Below, piece after piece: positions 63,303-64,000 of a stretch of DNA of 64,000 bases (position 1 is its first letter; every line of letters starts with the position of its first letter). Source of the stretch: Sphingobacterium bovisgrunnientis (GTDB taxonomy: Bacteria; Bacteroidota; Bacteroidia; Sphingobacteriales; Sphingobacteriaceae); NCBI RefSeq assembly GCF_009829085.1, contig NZ_WUQY01000014.1, positions 25,705-89,704 of the forward strand. The letters run 5' to 3'. The notes beneath the pieces are model-generated. The model worked only from the letters and a program-made list of their open reading frames with translations. It did no database searches and was not told the origin of the DNA. The position numbers and the translations under genes are program-made.

Positions 63303-63857
63303 ATGAAATTTAATACTTTATTAGTTGCGGCTATTTGTGCAGGTTCATTGATGACTTCATGTGTACATAATACTGCGAAAGAAAATCAGTTAAAATACAC
63401 ACATACATCTATAGTCGATGGTGATGCATTTGCATACTTTCAAATTATTGGTGAGACTGCTTTAGATGGCGTTAAATATGCAGAATATGCTGAAAAGTCA
63501 GGAGATGCTAAATCAGTAGAAGTTGCGTCAAAAGTGAAAGCTTTTTATACGCAATTATTACCTGCTTTGGATTCTTTAGCTACTGCGAAGCAAGTTGATT
63601 TCCCAATCAAAGGAATTCCACAAGGTCATGCCGCATCAGATTCTACATCTACGGATTCTACAGCTACAGCAGCACATGATCATTTTGATTATGTACATCA
63701 TGCGCAACATGAATTGGCTACAATCAAAGATAAGTTAAAACGCTTATCCCGTAATACAGATGTCGATGCTCAAGCATTCGCTAAAGAACAGTTAGAGGCA
63801 GTAACAGAAGTGTATACTCAAATCGGTGGTAAAGAAGAAGCTCATGGTCACCACTAA
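63303..63857 (+). CDS. DUF4142-like lipoprotein with His-rich segments
   Basis: 184 residues; the signal peptide ends LMTSC (Cys20). The remainder is helical, with two helix pairs like the ferritin-like DUF4142 fold: SVEVASKVKAFYTQLLPALDSLA and HAQHELATIKDKLKRLS ... AFAKEQLEAVTEVYTQIG. Between them is a Ser/Thr/Asp linker and a His cluster (AHDHFDYVHHAQH); the C-terminus is AHGHH. Metal binding is possible but unproven. It has its own promoter and a terminator right behind it. The family assignment is moderate. Confidence 0.65.
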   Translation: MKFNTLLVAAICAGSLMTSCVHNTAKENQLKYTHTSIVDGDAFAYFQIIGETALDGVKYAEYAEKSGDAKSVEVASKVKAFYTQLLPALDSLATAKQVDFPIKGIPQGHAASDSTSTDSTATAAHDHFDYVHHAQHELATIKDKLKRLSRNTDVDAQAFAKEQLEAVTEVYTQIGGKEEAHGHH

Positions 63858-63879
63858 GCTTTAAAAAAAATATAACAAC

Positions 63880-63911
63880 AAGGCGTCAAATAAAATTGAC
63901 GCCTTTTTTTT
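63880..63911 (+). terminator. Terminator of the DUF4142-like gene, abutting the intron
   Basis: A 10-bp stem AAGGCGTCAA (63880-63889) with TTGACGCCTT (63896-63905) and a run of eight T follows the gene. The group II intron starts two bases after the T-run. Confidence 0.88.
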
Positions 63912-63912
63912 G

Positions 63913-64000
63913 GTGCGCCCGGGATGGGCGATAACTCTAGGGTGCAAGTCCCGAACACGCCATTACAGTTGGAAGTGTTAGCCGAAGGCAAGGGTGTCCA
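63913..64000 (+). mobile_element. Group II intron, 5' end (continues past the window)
   Basis: The sequence begins with the group II 5' consensus GTGCG (63913-63917), followed by domain I-like segments CTAGGGTGCAAGTCCCGA and GTTAGCCGAAGGCAAGGGT, which I recognise from bacterial group II introns. The element runs off the right edge, so the reverse transcriptase gene, domains V/VI and the class cannot be seen. Its position straight behind a terminator T-run is typical of class C introns. Confidence 0.8.

Overview
The window looks like a chromosomal segment of a low-GC member of the Bacteroidota, most likely of the Sphingobacteriaceae (Sphingobacterium/Pedobacter-like). Reasons: two SusC/SusD outer-membrane systems, many short lipoprotein signals ending in a Cys, a fused SecDF, a bTHX ribosomal peptide, start sites without Shine-Dalgarno sequences, and several Bacteroidota-type promoter elements (TAnnTTTG). 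The species cannot be named from the sequence alone.

Region 1 (about 0.2-20.3 kb) is a polysaccharide utilisation locus. A leftward operon runs IPT/NHL surface lipoprotein, SusC, SusD, DUF1735-type lipoprotein. Rightward lie a GH76-type alpha-mannanase and an operon of GH127-, GH2- and DUF4965-type secreted proteins. Between them sits a two-component regulator of the hybrid (HTCS) type, split into kinase and AraC-type response regulator by one in-frame TAG. Both structural operons carry the same pair of 14-bp direct repeats with a 21-bp period, exactly 24 bp upstream of a TAnnTTTG element. This is a strong candidate for the regulator's binding site.

Region 2 (20.4-25.8 kb) holds housekeeping genes: a GNAT-nitrilase fusion, asnA, a HesB/IscA carrier with a cysteine desulfurase, an MscS channel, and a 48-residue unknown protein.

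Region 3 (25.8-42.6 kb) is the most interesting part. A second SusCD pair, with a DUF5689 lipoprotein, a metallophosphoesterase and a BACON lipoprotein, lies inside a complete glycerol-3-phosphate set: glpQ-glpT on one side, glpF-glpK-glpD and the divergent DeoR-type regulator on the other. The susC start is preceded by tandem 11-bp TTAAYATTGA-like repeats that resemble a PhoB/PhoP box. I infer a phosphate-controlled system for taking up and dismantling glycerophosphodiesters or another phosphorylated polymer. An imperfect palindrome before glpD is the likely GlpR operator.

Region 4 (42.7-63.9 kb) is mostly housekeeping: an ABC exporter, DUF4126, a FadL-like outer-membrane protein, a low-complexity Ser/Arg lipoprotein, proS, a four-gene operon of mostly unknown proteins, GNAT, GAPDH, a His-rich thioredoxin-fold lipoprotein, secDF, guaB, bTHX, PEP carboxylase and a DUF4142-like lipoprotein. 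The last 88 bases are the 5' end of a group II intron lying directly behind a terminator. No tRNA, rRNA, CRISPR array, insertion sequence or phage gene was seen.
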